Below, piece after piece: positions 27,926 to 34,703 of a stretch of DNA of 55,569 nucleotides. Made by a program: the position numbers and the translations under genes. The notes below the pieces were generated by a model. It was given only the letters and a program-made list of their open reading frames with translations. It did no database searches and was not told where the DNA came from. Positions within the stretch are counted from its first letter, which is position 1; every line of letters starts with the position of its first letter. The DNA comes from CAYFJO01 sp964343305 (lineage in GTDB: Bacteria; Planctomycetota; Planctomycetia; Pirellulales; Pirellulaceae): contig CAYFJO010000020.1 of the NCBI GenBank assembly GCA_964343305.1, positions 1 through 55,569 on the forward strand, written 5' to 3'.

Positions 27926-29215
27926 CTATCCTTGTTGAGCACGAAGCGCGCGGCGGCCTTTCTTGACGGCATCCAGTCGCGGTTCAGCGGTAATCTTGAA
28001 AATCTCGTTCCACATGCTTTCCTGAGCGGGTGTCCATTCAACGTCGCGTCGTCCCATGGCGGTCTTGGCCGTTTCGAAAAGCTTGCGTTTGCCGAAGCCT
28101 TTGGTCACGACACCCTCGAGGAACCAGGCAAACGAAGGGATAAACTTCGGCAACGGTTTGCCAGTGCCCGCGATCAGTGTCATGGCACCGACATAAGACC
28201 CGGTGTTGAACAGCGTTCCAATGGACGTCTTGGTGTGATCGCCAATCAGCGAACCAACTTTGCGCGAGCCCGTGTCGATGGCGGTCTTGCCGTCCAACAT
28301 CACCGTCACGTCCGAGTAATCATTTTTGAGATCGCTGTTCGTCGTCAGCGCGCCAAGGTTGACCCACTCGCCAACATAGGCGTGACCAAGGAAGCCGTCG
28401 TGGTATTTGTTCGAGTATCCGTGAATGATCGACTCCTCGACTTCACCGCCGATGCGACAAACGGGACCGATCGAGTTGCCCTCGCGGCACTTCGCGCCCA
28501 GCAAGATCGATTTCTTGCCGACGTAGCATGGCCCTTCGATGCGCGAGAACGGATGAATCTCGACCCCCTCGTCGACGTAGATCGGACCGTGTTCCGCATC
28601 CAGCACGACCATCGGATGAATCGTCGCGCCCTTGCCAATGTAAACGTCGCTGCGGCTGCCGCGAATGGCCGATGGCTCTTCCACCGAACCCTCGTTTCCT
28701 TCGCGTCCGGCTGCGGCAAAATCCTTCGTCAGTTGTTCAGGATTGCTGAGGATCAGGTCCCAGGTGTAATTCCACGTCTCAATCTTCCCCTCGTAACGAG
28801 GAAACGACTCGCCCGCCGAATCGATCAACGCCTCGATCGAATCGCAGTTGAGCCGCGGCAGGTCATCCTTGGCGATTCGCGCGAACAGGCATTCGCCGTC
28901 GTCCGCAAACGCCACCTGGCTGGAGCCAACCGAATCGACGTCGAAGCTCTCGGCTTTCACCCGTGCATTGATCAGTAGCAAGTCGTCGCCCGCCAGACTG
29001 GTCGGGTCGTTGACGACCGAACTAGTGTGTTCGCGATACACATCGGCCATATAATCAGGAACAAAGCACGCGACATCGCTGGCACCGATTTTGGCGATCA
29101 GTTTTTCGCCCAACGAAGTCATGCCACACCGCAGTTCCCAGATCGGGCGGCACAACGCAAGGGGCGAAAAATTCTGACGGGACTCGTTGGAACGGTCGAA
29201 CAGGACTAACCGCAT
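27926..29215 (-). CDS. GlmU-like sugar nucleotidyltransferase / left-handed beta-helix acyltransferase-like protein
   Basis: A 429-residue protein of the alternative GlmU family (putative sugar nucleotidyltransferase). The N-terminus MRLVLFDRSNESRQNFSPLA and the LCRPIWELRCG segment match the family start; this replaces the usual GlmU pyrophosphorylase signature. Residues about 190-370 form a left-handed beta-helix of hexapeptide repeats (VYIGKGATIHPMVVL, GVEIHPFSRIEGPCYVG, GFLGHAYVGEWVNLGALTTN). Likely roles are sugar-1-phosphate activation and acyl transfer in envelope precursor synthesis. It is the first gene of an operon with an ACP and an HMGL enzyme; the ACP could supply an acyl group to the beta-helix site (inference). 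Confidence 0.85.
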   Translation of the reverse strand: MRLVLFDRSNESRQNFSPLALCRPIWELRCGMTSLGEKLIAKIGASDVACFVPDYMADVYREHTSSVVNDPTSLAGDDLLLINARVKAESFDVDSVGSSQVAFADDGECLFARIAKDDLPRLNCDSIEALIDSAGESFPRYEGKIETWNYTWDLILSNPEQLTKDFAAAGREGNEGSVEEPSAIRGSRSDVYIGKGATIHPMVVLDAEHGPIYVDEGVEIHPFSRIEGPCYVGKKSILLGAKCREGNSIGPVCRIGGEVEESIIHGYSNKYHDGFLGHAYVGEWVNLGALTTNSDLKNDYSDVTVMLDGKTAIDTGSRKVGSLIGDHTKTSIGTLFNTGSYVGAMTLIAGTGKPLPKFIPSFAWFLEGVVTKGFGKRKLFETAKTAMGRRDVEWTPAQESMWNEIFKITAEPRLDAVKKGRRALRAQQG

Positions 29216-29778
29216 AAAGCTGGCTCCTTTGATGAATCACGGTGCGATCGTTTGCAGTCGAAGCTATACACTGGCCTCAACGGTCGAACCTACAGCCAGT
29301 CTTTGCGGATCTAGCTCAGGTTGCAAAATCCAAGGTGGCAAAACGGGCTGATCAGCTCGTTCGCGATCGACGTGTTGATAGTATTCCACGTTTTTCAACT
29401 TTCACAAACACTCGGGTCAACTCCGCGGTTAAGATCAATTTCAGCTATAACCCACCAGCTTACGAAACTGACCGTCGATTTCAACCAGGAGATGGTTACA
29501 AATCCGCCGGCCCAGCAAAGTCATCCCAATCGTTGTTGTCTAACAATCTTACTGGTCAACCGAGCTTCAGTTTTGGGGCGACTTGCATGGCGAGCACCTT
29601 GCCGGTAGTGTCCTATGAGTGTGTTGGCCCGACCAGACTTCCGAAGTTTTCCGAACTTCGGAAGTCTAACATCTTCTGTGGGTTGTTGATTCCGAAAGGC
29701 TTGCATTCACAACAATCGGCTCGTAAAATCGGCAAGTGAATACGACATGGAAAAAGGGTGCTGAAATAGGGTGCTTTG
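29216..29778. other. Gene-poor stretch with one family A palindrome
   Basis: A 563-bp region upstream of the GlmU-like gene. It has only weak, compositionally odd open frames. The one clear structure is the 33-bp palindrome at 29635-29667. Confidence 0.5.
29635..29667. repeat. Palindrome family A, perfect copy
   Basis: 14-bp arms AGACTTCCGAAGTT and AACTTCGGAAGTCT pair without mismatch around TTCCG. This is the cleanest copy of the family in the window. It is not next to the end of any accepted gene. Confidence 0.85.
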
Positions 29779-30087
29779 ATGCACGAAGCTAGAGTTGGCA
29801 TTCGCGTTTGTGAATCTGATGCTCGCATTCTCAAAGCTGGGGATTGCAATTTCGTCGATTTCCCGTGGCGTTTGAACGGTGTCGATGCTGAATTTCGCAT
29901 CTATTTTAAGATGGCGCAACGGATCGACATTGCAGCTATCGAGTTGCTTCGCGTTGACAATCGCAAGCCAACGCCTCAAGAGTCGACTGAACTCCAAGAG
30001 GAATTCTTGGTCCAACTCGATAAGCACGAAGTCTGGAGTGAAGTTGCTCGCTCCCTTACAGATGCACAAGTTGACGGCGAACCTTAG
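29779..30087 (+). CDS. Small hypothetical protein
   Basis: About 102 residues, no recognised family. The composition is that of a soluble acidic protein (ARILKAGDCNFVDFPWRL, MAQRIDIAAIELLRVDNR) with no signal peptide or membrane helix. The ATG at 29779 follows a TTG one codon before; no good ribosome site is visible. Its 3' end touches the possible terminase fragment on the other strand. It may be a real accessory gene or a chance frame. Confidence 0.4.
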   Translation: MHEARVGIRVCESDARILKAGDCNFVDFPWRLNGVDAEFRIYFKMAQRIDIAAIELLRVDNRKPTPQESTELQEEFLVQLDKHEVWSEVARSLTDAQVDGEP

Positions 30088-30302
30088 AAACCGAGTAATG
30101 CGCGGCCCGGCGGCAAGCAAGGCCGCACGCTGCATGCAGCCACAGCACAGCCGACCAGGCAGTCGAACCAGTGGTTGTCGTTGCGCTCACGCCGGATCGT
30201 CCATCGGCCACGGCCTTCGGTTTTCACGCGATATTCAGCCGCGGTGGCTGGAACAACCCTCCAGTCTCCGTTTTGCCCACTAAGACTTTGGTCTGTTTCC
30301 AT
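30084..30302 (-). pseudogene. Possible fragment of a phage terminase large subunit
   Basis: A 72-residue open frame whose sequence RRERNDNHWFDCLVGCAVAA resembles, from memory, the conserved NHxxDC end region of GpA-type terminase large subunits. The frame begins at a stop inside the palindrome at 30313-30332, so the rest of the gene is missing. This fits a prophage remnant cut at the palindrome. The similarity is short and unverified. Confidence 0.35.
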
Positions 30303-30312
30303 TTCTCGTGAT

Positions 30313-30332
30313 CCGAATTCTCACGAATTCGG
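30313..30332. repeat. Palindrome family B
   Basis: CCGAATTCTCACGAATTCGG: perfect 8-bp arms with a TCAC loop, followed by the family tail CTACGG. It lies 18 bp past the end of the transaldolase pseudogene, at the edge of the terminase-like fragment. Confidence 0.8.
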
Positions 30333-30349
30333 CTACGGTCGGTCGGGAC

Positions 30350-31097
30350 CTACTCCGGCGTGGTGTCCCACGCATTCTGAAAAATCTCCTCGCCCATGTT
30401 CGTGTACGGGTTGCGAAAACTGTCTTGATAGACTGCCAACGCCGCGGTTACGCAGTGTGCGCCGGCAACGGCTGCTTCTCCGATCTGGCGACTATTGCGG
30501 ATGGCGGCGGCGATGATCTCGGCCTTGTAGCCGAAGTTGTCGAGCATCGTGCGAACGTCACGAACCAGCGTATCGGGCGCATCGCCGTGCTGTTCCTTCC
30601 AGCCGAGAAACGGACTGATGAACACCGCTCCACCTCGCGCGGCATGCCACGCCTGAGCGACGGAAAAGATCAGCGTCGCGTTCACGCGCACGCCTTGTGA
30701 AGTCAATTCGCGGATCGCCTTGTAGCCATTCTCGCTCGCACCGACTTTGATCACAAAGTTCGGCGACAGTTTGCTCAATTCGACCGCCTCAGCAACGATC
30801 TCGTTCCATTGCGTCAAATGTGGATTGACTTCGACGCTGATTGGTTTTTCTGTTCCACTGAACAATTCCGCGATCTCTTGGTAGTGGGTGATTTTGCGTT
30901 TTAGAAGCCCGGCTTTTTCGGAAAAGCCGGGCTTCTTTTCTTCAAAGTCACCCACTACCGATCTCTTCGATGACTTGACGAAACGGCTTTCCCGAAGCTT
31001 GCACATGCTTTGGGTTGGTCGTTAGACCGTCCACATCCCACAACTCCAGCGCATGCTTGATTTCGTCTGTCTTTGCACTATCAAGAAACAGTTTCAT
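30350..31097 (-). pseudogene. Transaldolase (TalC/Fsa type) gene broken by an 80-bp insertion
   Basis: The gene starts at ATG 31097 with the family N-terminus MKLFLDSAKTDEIKHALEL and DGLTTNPKHVQASGKPFRQV. Reading stops at a TGA (30950-30948) inside an inserted element. The rest continues in another frame: AELFSGTEKPISVEVNPHLT, FVIKVGASENG (which holds the Schiff-base lysine), and VNATLIFSVAQAWHAA. Removing 30880-30967 (the 80-bp element plus one 8-bp target copy) restores one frame across QVIEEI-AELFSG. The second part alone could be read from ATG 31006, but it would lack the N-terminal Asp and the TTNP motif. The intact enzyme would act in sugar-phosphate metabolism, in keeping with the neighbouring NagB-like gene. 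Confidence 0.88.
30880..30959. mobile_element. 80-bp miniature inverted-repeat element (MITE-like)
   Basis: The ends are perfect 12-bp inverted repeats GGTAGTGGGTGA and TCACCCACTACC. Inside is a perfect 15-bp hairpin (AGAAGCCCGGCTTTT / AAAAGCCGGGCTTCT, loop TCGG). It is flanked by direct 8-bp copies of GATCTCTT (30872-30879 and 30960-30967), a target-site duplication. It encodes nothing, so a transposase elsewhere must have moved it. It disrupts the transaldolase reading frame. Confidence 0.9.
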
Positions 31098-31112
31098 GGC
31101 ATTCTCCCGTAG

Positions 31113-31132
31113 CCGAACTCGTGAGAGTTCGG
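31113..31132. repeat. Palindrome family B, inverted orientation
   Basis: CCGAACTCGTGAGAGTTCGG: 8-bp arms, loop GTGA. Its tail (CTACGGG on the other strand) points the opposite way to the copy at 30313, so the two copies flank the transaldolase pseudogene as an inverted pair. Confidence 0.8.
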
Positions 31133-31150
31133 TCGTCGTGATTCAACTCC

Positions 31151-31170
31151 CCGAAGTCTCACAATTTCGG
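31151..31170. repeat. Palindrome family B, diverged copy
   Basis: CCGAAGTCTCACAATTTCGG followed by CTGCG. It keeps the outer arms and the TCAC centre of the family but has lost pairing in the inner arm. Confidence 0.6.
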
Positions 31171-31527
31171 CTGCGAATCGGCGGCGGTCGCAATAAGATG
31201 AGATTATGAAAACAGAAATGGTGTGTGCCAAGGAGCGACATGGTCTAGCAGGCTCTTTCCGGCGAACTAGATTGAATCGGCGACATTTATCGATTTCTGC
31301 TCCCAACCGGCAGTCAGGATCTACAAGAGCGGCGGACAAGTTCTCTTCGGATGTTGTTATGTAAACACAATCCTAGCGATTGACGGTGATGAATCTGCGG
31401 ATTACGATGACCGGAGGTTGTGATCTTCGTCACCCACGGCGCCCCAACAGTTAGCCGACCATGTGGAGTTTTGTAAAAGACAAGTGAAATCGATGGGCGT
31501 AAAAGAAGAACGCGCGAAGGACTCCCC

Positions 31528-32373
31528 ATGACGCGACAAGAGGAAGTCCGCAAGCTACTAAAGATGACGCCAGCGCAGATACAGAAGGAGGCGGGCGACC
31601 AACTTGTAATCTGTCCCGATATCGACGTGCTCCATCAGCACTTCGCCGAATCAATCGTGGCGGAGATCAAAGCCAACAACGCAAGAGGCCGGAGGACAAA
31701 GCTGATTCTGCCAGTCGGGCCGGTGGGACAGTATCCGATTCTCGCGGAGATGGTCAACGACGAACGGATCAGCCTAAAGCAATGCTGGTTCTTCATGATG
31801 GACGAGCACTGCGACGACAACGGAATCGCGCTGCCGCCCGATCATCCGCTCAGCTTCCGCCACTCGTTTGACGAACTGTTCACGAGCCGACTGAAGCGGA
31901 ACCTGATGATTCCCGCGAAGCAACTGATCTTCCCCGACCATCTGAACGTGCAAACACTGCAAGATCGCATCAAGTCGGTCGGGGGAATCGACACGACGTA
32001 CGGCGGCATCGGTATTCACGGCCACATCGCCTACAACGAACCGGAACGGAACGTGCGCGACTCGGACCCGCGACTCGTTTACCTTAACGATTTCACACGC
32101 ACGATCAACGCCATCCGCGCCGAGATCGGCGGTAACCTTGAAGGCCATCCGCGCAAAGGTGTCACGTTGGGAATGCGGCAGCTTCTGGGCGCGAAGCGAA
32201 TTCGCCTCTACTGCCGCAACGGCATCGCACTCGACTGGGCCAACACGGTGCTGCGTCTCGCCCTGTTCGGCGTGCCGGGCGACGACTACCCCGTAACGTA
32301 CATCCGCGACCACAAGGACTACAGAATTGTAACCGACGAAGACACCGCCCGCCGCCCACGGTTTGTCTTGTAG
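31528..32373 (+). CDS. Glucosamine-6-phosphate deaminase/isomerase-like protein
   Basis: A 281-residue NagB-family sugar isomerase. It has the phosphate loop region ILPVGPVGQYP, the catalytic FFMMDEHC (Asp92 matches the general base of NagB), and the signature GIGIHGHIAYNEP. In typical NagB the signature is GxxxDGHIAFNEP; here the Asp is replaced by His, so the reaction may differ (inference). The start ATG follows GAAGGA at 6 nt. The next gene is a PIG-L deacetylase, so the pair may process an N-acetylated amino sugar. A 430-bp gap upstream holds palindromes and no gene. Confidence 0.85.
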   Translation: MTRQEEVRKLLKMTPAQIQKEAGDQLVICPDIDVLHQHFAESIVAEIKANNARGRRTKLILPVGPVGQYPILAEMVNDERISLKQCWFFMMDEHCDDNGIALPPDHPLSFRHSFDELFTSRLKRNLMIPAKQLIFPDHLNVQTLQDRIKSVGGIDTTYGGIGIHGHIAYNEPERNVRDSDPRLVYLNDFTRTINAIRAEIGGNLEGHPRKGVTLGMRQLLGAKRIRLYCRNGIALDWANTVLRLALFGVPGDDYPVTYIRDHKDYRIVTDEDTARRPRFVL

Positions 32374-32377
32374 GTCC

Positions 32378-32388
32378 GTCCGCCGGAC
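32378..32388. repeat. Small palindrome after the NagB-like gene
   Basis: GTCCGCCGGAC, an 11-bp palindrome 5 bp past the stop codon. It is the first of four palindromes in the 140-bp gap. Confidence 0.45.
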
Positions 32389-32397
32389 GCGACGTAA

Positions 32398-32417
32398 CCG
32401 AATACGTTAGAATTCGG
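32398..32417. repeat. Palindrome family B, diverged copy
   Basis: CCGAATACGTTAGAATTCGG: 6-bp arms and the same 20-bp length as the family; the centre differs and the tail CTACG is not kept. Confidence 0.5.
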
Positions 32418-32435
32418 AGTGACATATTGGGTGAA

Positions 32436-32455
32436 CCGAACTCTGGCGAGTCCGG
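32436..32455. repeat. Palindrome family B
   Basis: CCGAACTCTGGCGAGTCCGG: 8-bp arms with one mismatch, followed by the family tail CTACG. It lies between the NagB-like and PIG-L genes. Confidence 0.7.
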
Positions 32456-32479
32456 CTACGAGAGAACGAAATCGCACAA

Positions 32480-32500
32480 GTCCCGCCGAGCCGGCGGGAC
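32480..32500. repeat. GC-rich perfect hairpin before the PIG-L gene
   Basis: GTCCCGCCG and CGGCGGGAC pair perfectly over 9 bp with an AGC loop. It ends 13 bp before the start codon of the deacetylase gene and could affect its translation. Confidence 0.65.
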
Positions 32501-32513
32501 CCGTGGATGATAC

Positions 32514-33224
32514 ATGAAACTGGATTTTACAGACGAACGGGTGCTTGCCGTGGTCGCCCATCCGGACGACGCGGAGTTGTTGTGCGCGGGGACGCTGGCC
32601 CGCACGAGGGCTGACGGTGCGGCGATCGGCATCTGCGTGCTCTGCCGCGGCGACAAGGGACAGCCGGATCCGCCCGTCGAAAACCTTGGTGACGTTCGAA
32701 GTGGCGAGATGCAAAAGGCGGCGGACCTGCTGGGGGCGGAATTGATGCAAGGCGAATTCAACGATGGCGAGTTGTTTGACTTGGTCGTGTCACGCCAAAT
32801 CGTGATCGAACTGTTTAGGCAATTCCGGCCGACGCTCGTGCTGGCTCATGCGGCCAGCGATTACCATCCCGATCATCGCGCGGCATCGGAACTGGCCAAG
32901 GCGGCTTCATGGTTTTGTGCGTCGGCCGGCCATCATACCGAATCCGCGCCGCTGGTCACTCCACCGGCGCTGTGGTGGATGGACAACGTGGAGATGATCG
33001 GCTTCGAGCCGGACTTTTATGTGGACGTGAGCGAGTACGTTGAACTCAAGCGTCAGATGATCCATTGCCATAAGAGCCAGTTGGCTCGCGGTGAAAACGC
33101 CGACTTTTCGCCGCTGGAAAAACTGATGATCCGCCAATGCCAAGCCCGTGGCGCGCAAACCGGCGTCGCCGCGGCCGAAGCCTTTCGCGTACATCACGCC
33201 TGGAAACGAACGCGAGCGTGGTAG
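32514..33224 (+). CDS. PIG-L family deacetylase
   Basis: A 236-residue zinc-dependent N-acetyl-hexosamine deacetylase of the PIG-L/BshB1 type. The metal site starts with AHPDDA at residues 15-20, and the second zinc motif is in SDYHPDHRAA. The C-terminal VDVSEYVELKRQMIHCHKSQ is typical of BshB1-like members. Substrates of the family are GlcNAc conjugates, such as bacillithiol precursors or glycolipids. The gene follows a NagB-like gene after a palindrome-rich 140-bp gap, and the two are likely functionally linked. Confidence 0.92.
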   Translation: MKLDFTDERVLAVVAHPDDAELLCAGTLARTRADGAAIGICVLCRGDKGQPDPPVENLGDVRSGEMQKAADLLGAELMQGEFNDGELFDLVVSRQIVIELFRQFRPTLVLAHAASDYHPDHRAASELAKAASWFCASAGHHTESAPLVTPPALWWMDNVEMIGFEPDFYVDVSEYVELKRQMIHCHKSQLARGENADFSPLEKLMIRQCQARGAQTGVAAAEAFRVHHAWKRTRAW

Positions 33225-33292
33225 GTCCAGCCGACAAACGGCTAGTTTTAGGGCGAGCGAAATCTCGATGCGAAACTCGTAGCGCCACCGAT

Positions 33293-34432
33293 TCAACCAG
33301 CGAACGATGCGTCCATCGAATCACGAAACTGCTTGAAAAGATAACGGCTGTCGTGTGGCCCGGCGGATGCTTCCGGGTGGTACTGAACGCTGAATGCCGG
33401 TAGCTCACGATGGCGGATTCCCGCGACTGTATTGTCGTTCAGATTGCGATGCGTAATTTCAAGGTGCGAGGGCAGCGACTCTTCTTCGACGGCGAACCCG
33501 TGGTTTTGGGACGTGATTTCGACTCTTCCCGTCTCCAGGTTTTGCACGGGCTGATTGGCACCGCGATGGCCGAATTTGAGTTTGAAAGTTTTGGCGCCGC
33601 AGGCTAATGCCAGAAGCTGGTGGCCCAGACATATGCCAAACACCGGCACTTTGCCAACCACGCCGCGGATCGTTTGCTGGGCATATTCCAGTGGCTCCGG
33701 ATCGCCTGGTCCGTTGGACAAAAAGATGCCGTCCGGCTGGCGCTGGAGCACTTCCTCGGCGGTCGCCGTGCCGGGCAGAATTGTCACTTTGCAATTCTCG
33801 TCAAACAAATGCCGGGCAATGTTCCACTTCATGCCATAATCGAGTGCCACGACATCCAGGTCTTTTTTCGTTTGTGCGTCTCCGTTGCCGCCGCCCAGCG
33901 ATGCCCAAGGGCTCAACGATTCATCCCACTCTCGGGTATCATCCGGCAACACTTCTTTGACCAGATCCCGCCCCACCAATCCTGGACTGGCCTTGGCTTT
34001 TGCCACCAAACTGCTGTCGTCCAGATCGGTCGTGGACAAAATGCCCTTCATGGCGCCTTGGGTGCGAATGTGGCGGACCAAGGCGCGCGTATCAATGCCG
34101 GCCAGGCCGACGATGCCATGCTTTTGGAGGTATTCGTGAAGCCGGCCTTCTGATCGAAAATTACTATCGATGCGGCTGTTTTCACGCACGATAAAGCCGG
34201 CCAAATGCGGTTTGCCGCTCTCGACGTCTTCCCGATTCACTCCGTAGTTGCCGATTTCGGTGTACGTCATCGTCACGATCTGGCCGCGATAGCTGGGATC
34301 GGTCAAGATCTCTTGATATCCGGTCATCGACGTGTTGAACACGACTTCGCCGTCGACCTCGCCGGTGGCACCGAACGAATATCCTTCGAAGAGCGTGCCA
34401 TCTTCGAGCGCCAGTTTTGCTGATTGGTTCAT
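33293..34432 (-). CDS. carA: Carbamoyl-phosphate synthase small subunit
   Basis: A 379-residue glutamine amidotransferase subunit. It cleaves glutamine and passes ammonia to CarB for carbamoyl phosphate, used in pyrimidine and arginine synthesis. The N-terminal domain shows FNTSMTGYQEILTDPSY. The class I GATase domain carries the nucleophile Cys268 in FGICLGHQLLALACG and the His-Glu pair in QYHPEASAGPHD. Length is normal. carB is not adjacent. The start ATG at 34432 has no clear ribosome site. Confidence 0.97.
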   Translation of the reverse strand: MNQSAKLALEDGTLFEGYSFGATGEVDGEVVFNTSMTGYQEILTDPSYRGQIVTMTYTEIGNYGVNREDVESGKPHLAGFIVRENSRIDSNFRSEGRLHEYLQKHGIVGLAGIDTRALVRHIRTQGAMKGILSTTDLDDSSLVAKAKASPGLVGRDLVKEVLPDDTREWDESLSPWASLGGGNGDAQTKKDLDVVALDYGMKWNIARHLFDENCKVTILPGTATAEEVLQRQPDGIFLSNGPGDPEPLEYAQQTIRGVVGKVPVFGICLGHQLLALACGAKTFKLKFGHRGANQPVQNLETGRVEITSQNHGFAVEEESLPSHLEITHRNLNDNTVAGIRHRELPAFSVQYHPEASAGPHDSRYLFKQFRDSMDASFAG

Positions 34433-34489
34433 TTAGTTGATAGACGATTCGCCAGAGTAGGGACAACACCGAACGACTTTAACGAATAT

Positions 34490-34648
34490 AGCGAAGAAGC
34501 CATGCAGGCAAAGTCCGTCCAAGTGAAATGCCTGCAAAGGCCGATACAGAGACATACGGCTGTGGGTCTCCGAGTGAAGGAGTAACATCCGACATTCGGA
34601 CAGCCATTTTGAGGGTTCTTGTTGCGGCGAGCAAGAGCCCTCTTTTTC
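34490..34648 (+). ncRNA. Candidate structured RNA between carA and fliM
   Basis: The gap between carA and fliM (both on the minus strand) holds a plus-strand series of stems: TGCAGGCA/TGCCTGCA (34503-34510 with 34529-34536), GCCG/CGGC (34540-34543 with 34557-34560), GGCTGT/ACAGCC (34558-34563 with 34600-34605) enclosing CTCC/GGAG and TCCGA/TCGGA, and last a strong terminator. The GCCG and GGCTGT stems share bases and cannot form together, which could be a switch. No coding frame is convincing, and no known RNA family was matched. The 5' end is not defined. Confidence 0.45.
34612..34647 (+). terminator. Rho-independent terminator with no upstream protein gene
   Basis: AGGGTTCTTG and CAAGAGCCCT pair over 10 bp (one G-U), with a 10-nt loop, followed by CTTTTT. 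It is oriented for the plus strand, where no coding gene lies upstream; this supports the RNA candidate. The reverse strand has no T-run. Confidence 0.75.
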
Positions 34649-34660
34649 GTGCGCATGCCC

Positions 34661-34690
34661 GACTTGCGAAGTTTTCGTAGAATTCGCAAG
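34661..34690. repeat. Palindrome family A, covarying copy
   Basis: GACTTGCGAA pairs with TTCGCAAGTC (10 bp). Compared with the perfect copy, C is changed to G in the left arm and G to C in the right arm, so pairing is kept. Confidence 0.75.
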
Positions 34691-34703
34691 TCACCCGACT
34701 CGT

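Noticed and set aside
26322..28978. Long plus-strand open frames (26322-27638 and 27635-28978)
   Set aside because: They are exact antisense of the HMGL, ACP and GlmU-like genes, which have clear families, ribosome sites and spacing.
29242..29739. 165-codon plus-strand open frame
   Set aside because: It runs through the family A palindrome and has no recognisable domain or ribosome site.
30350..31006. 218-residue protein read as an intact transaldolase
   Set aside because: Its first 40 residues come from the wrong frame and the inserted element; the true N-terminus with the catalytic Asp and TTNP lies in another frame.
34500..34600. A c-di-GMP (GEMM) riboswitch, suggested by repeated GCAAAG motifs
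   Set aside because: The conserved GEMM core and tetraloop receptor are not present, and the downstream plus strand has no gene to control.
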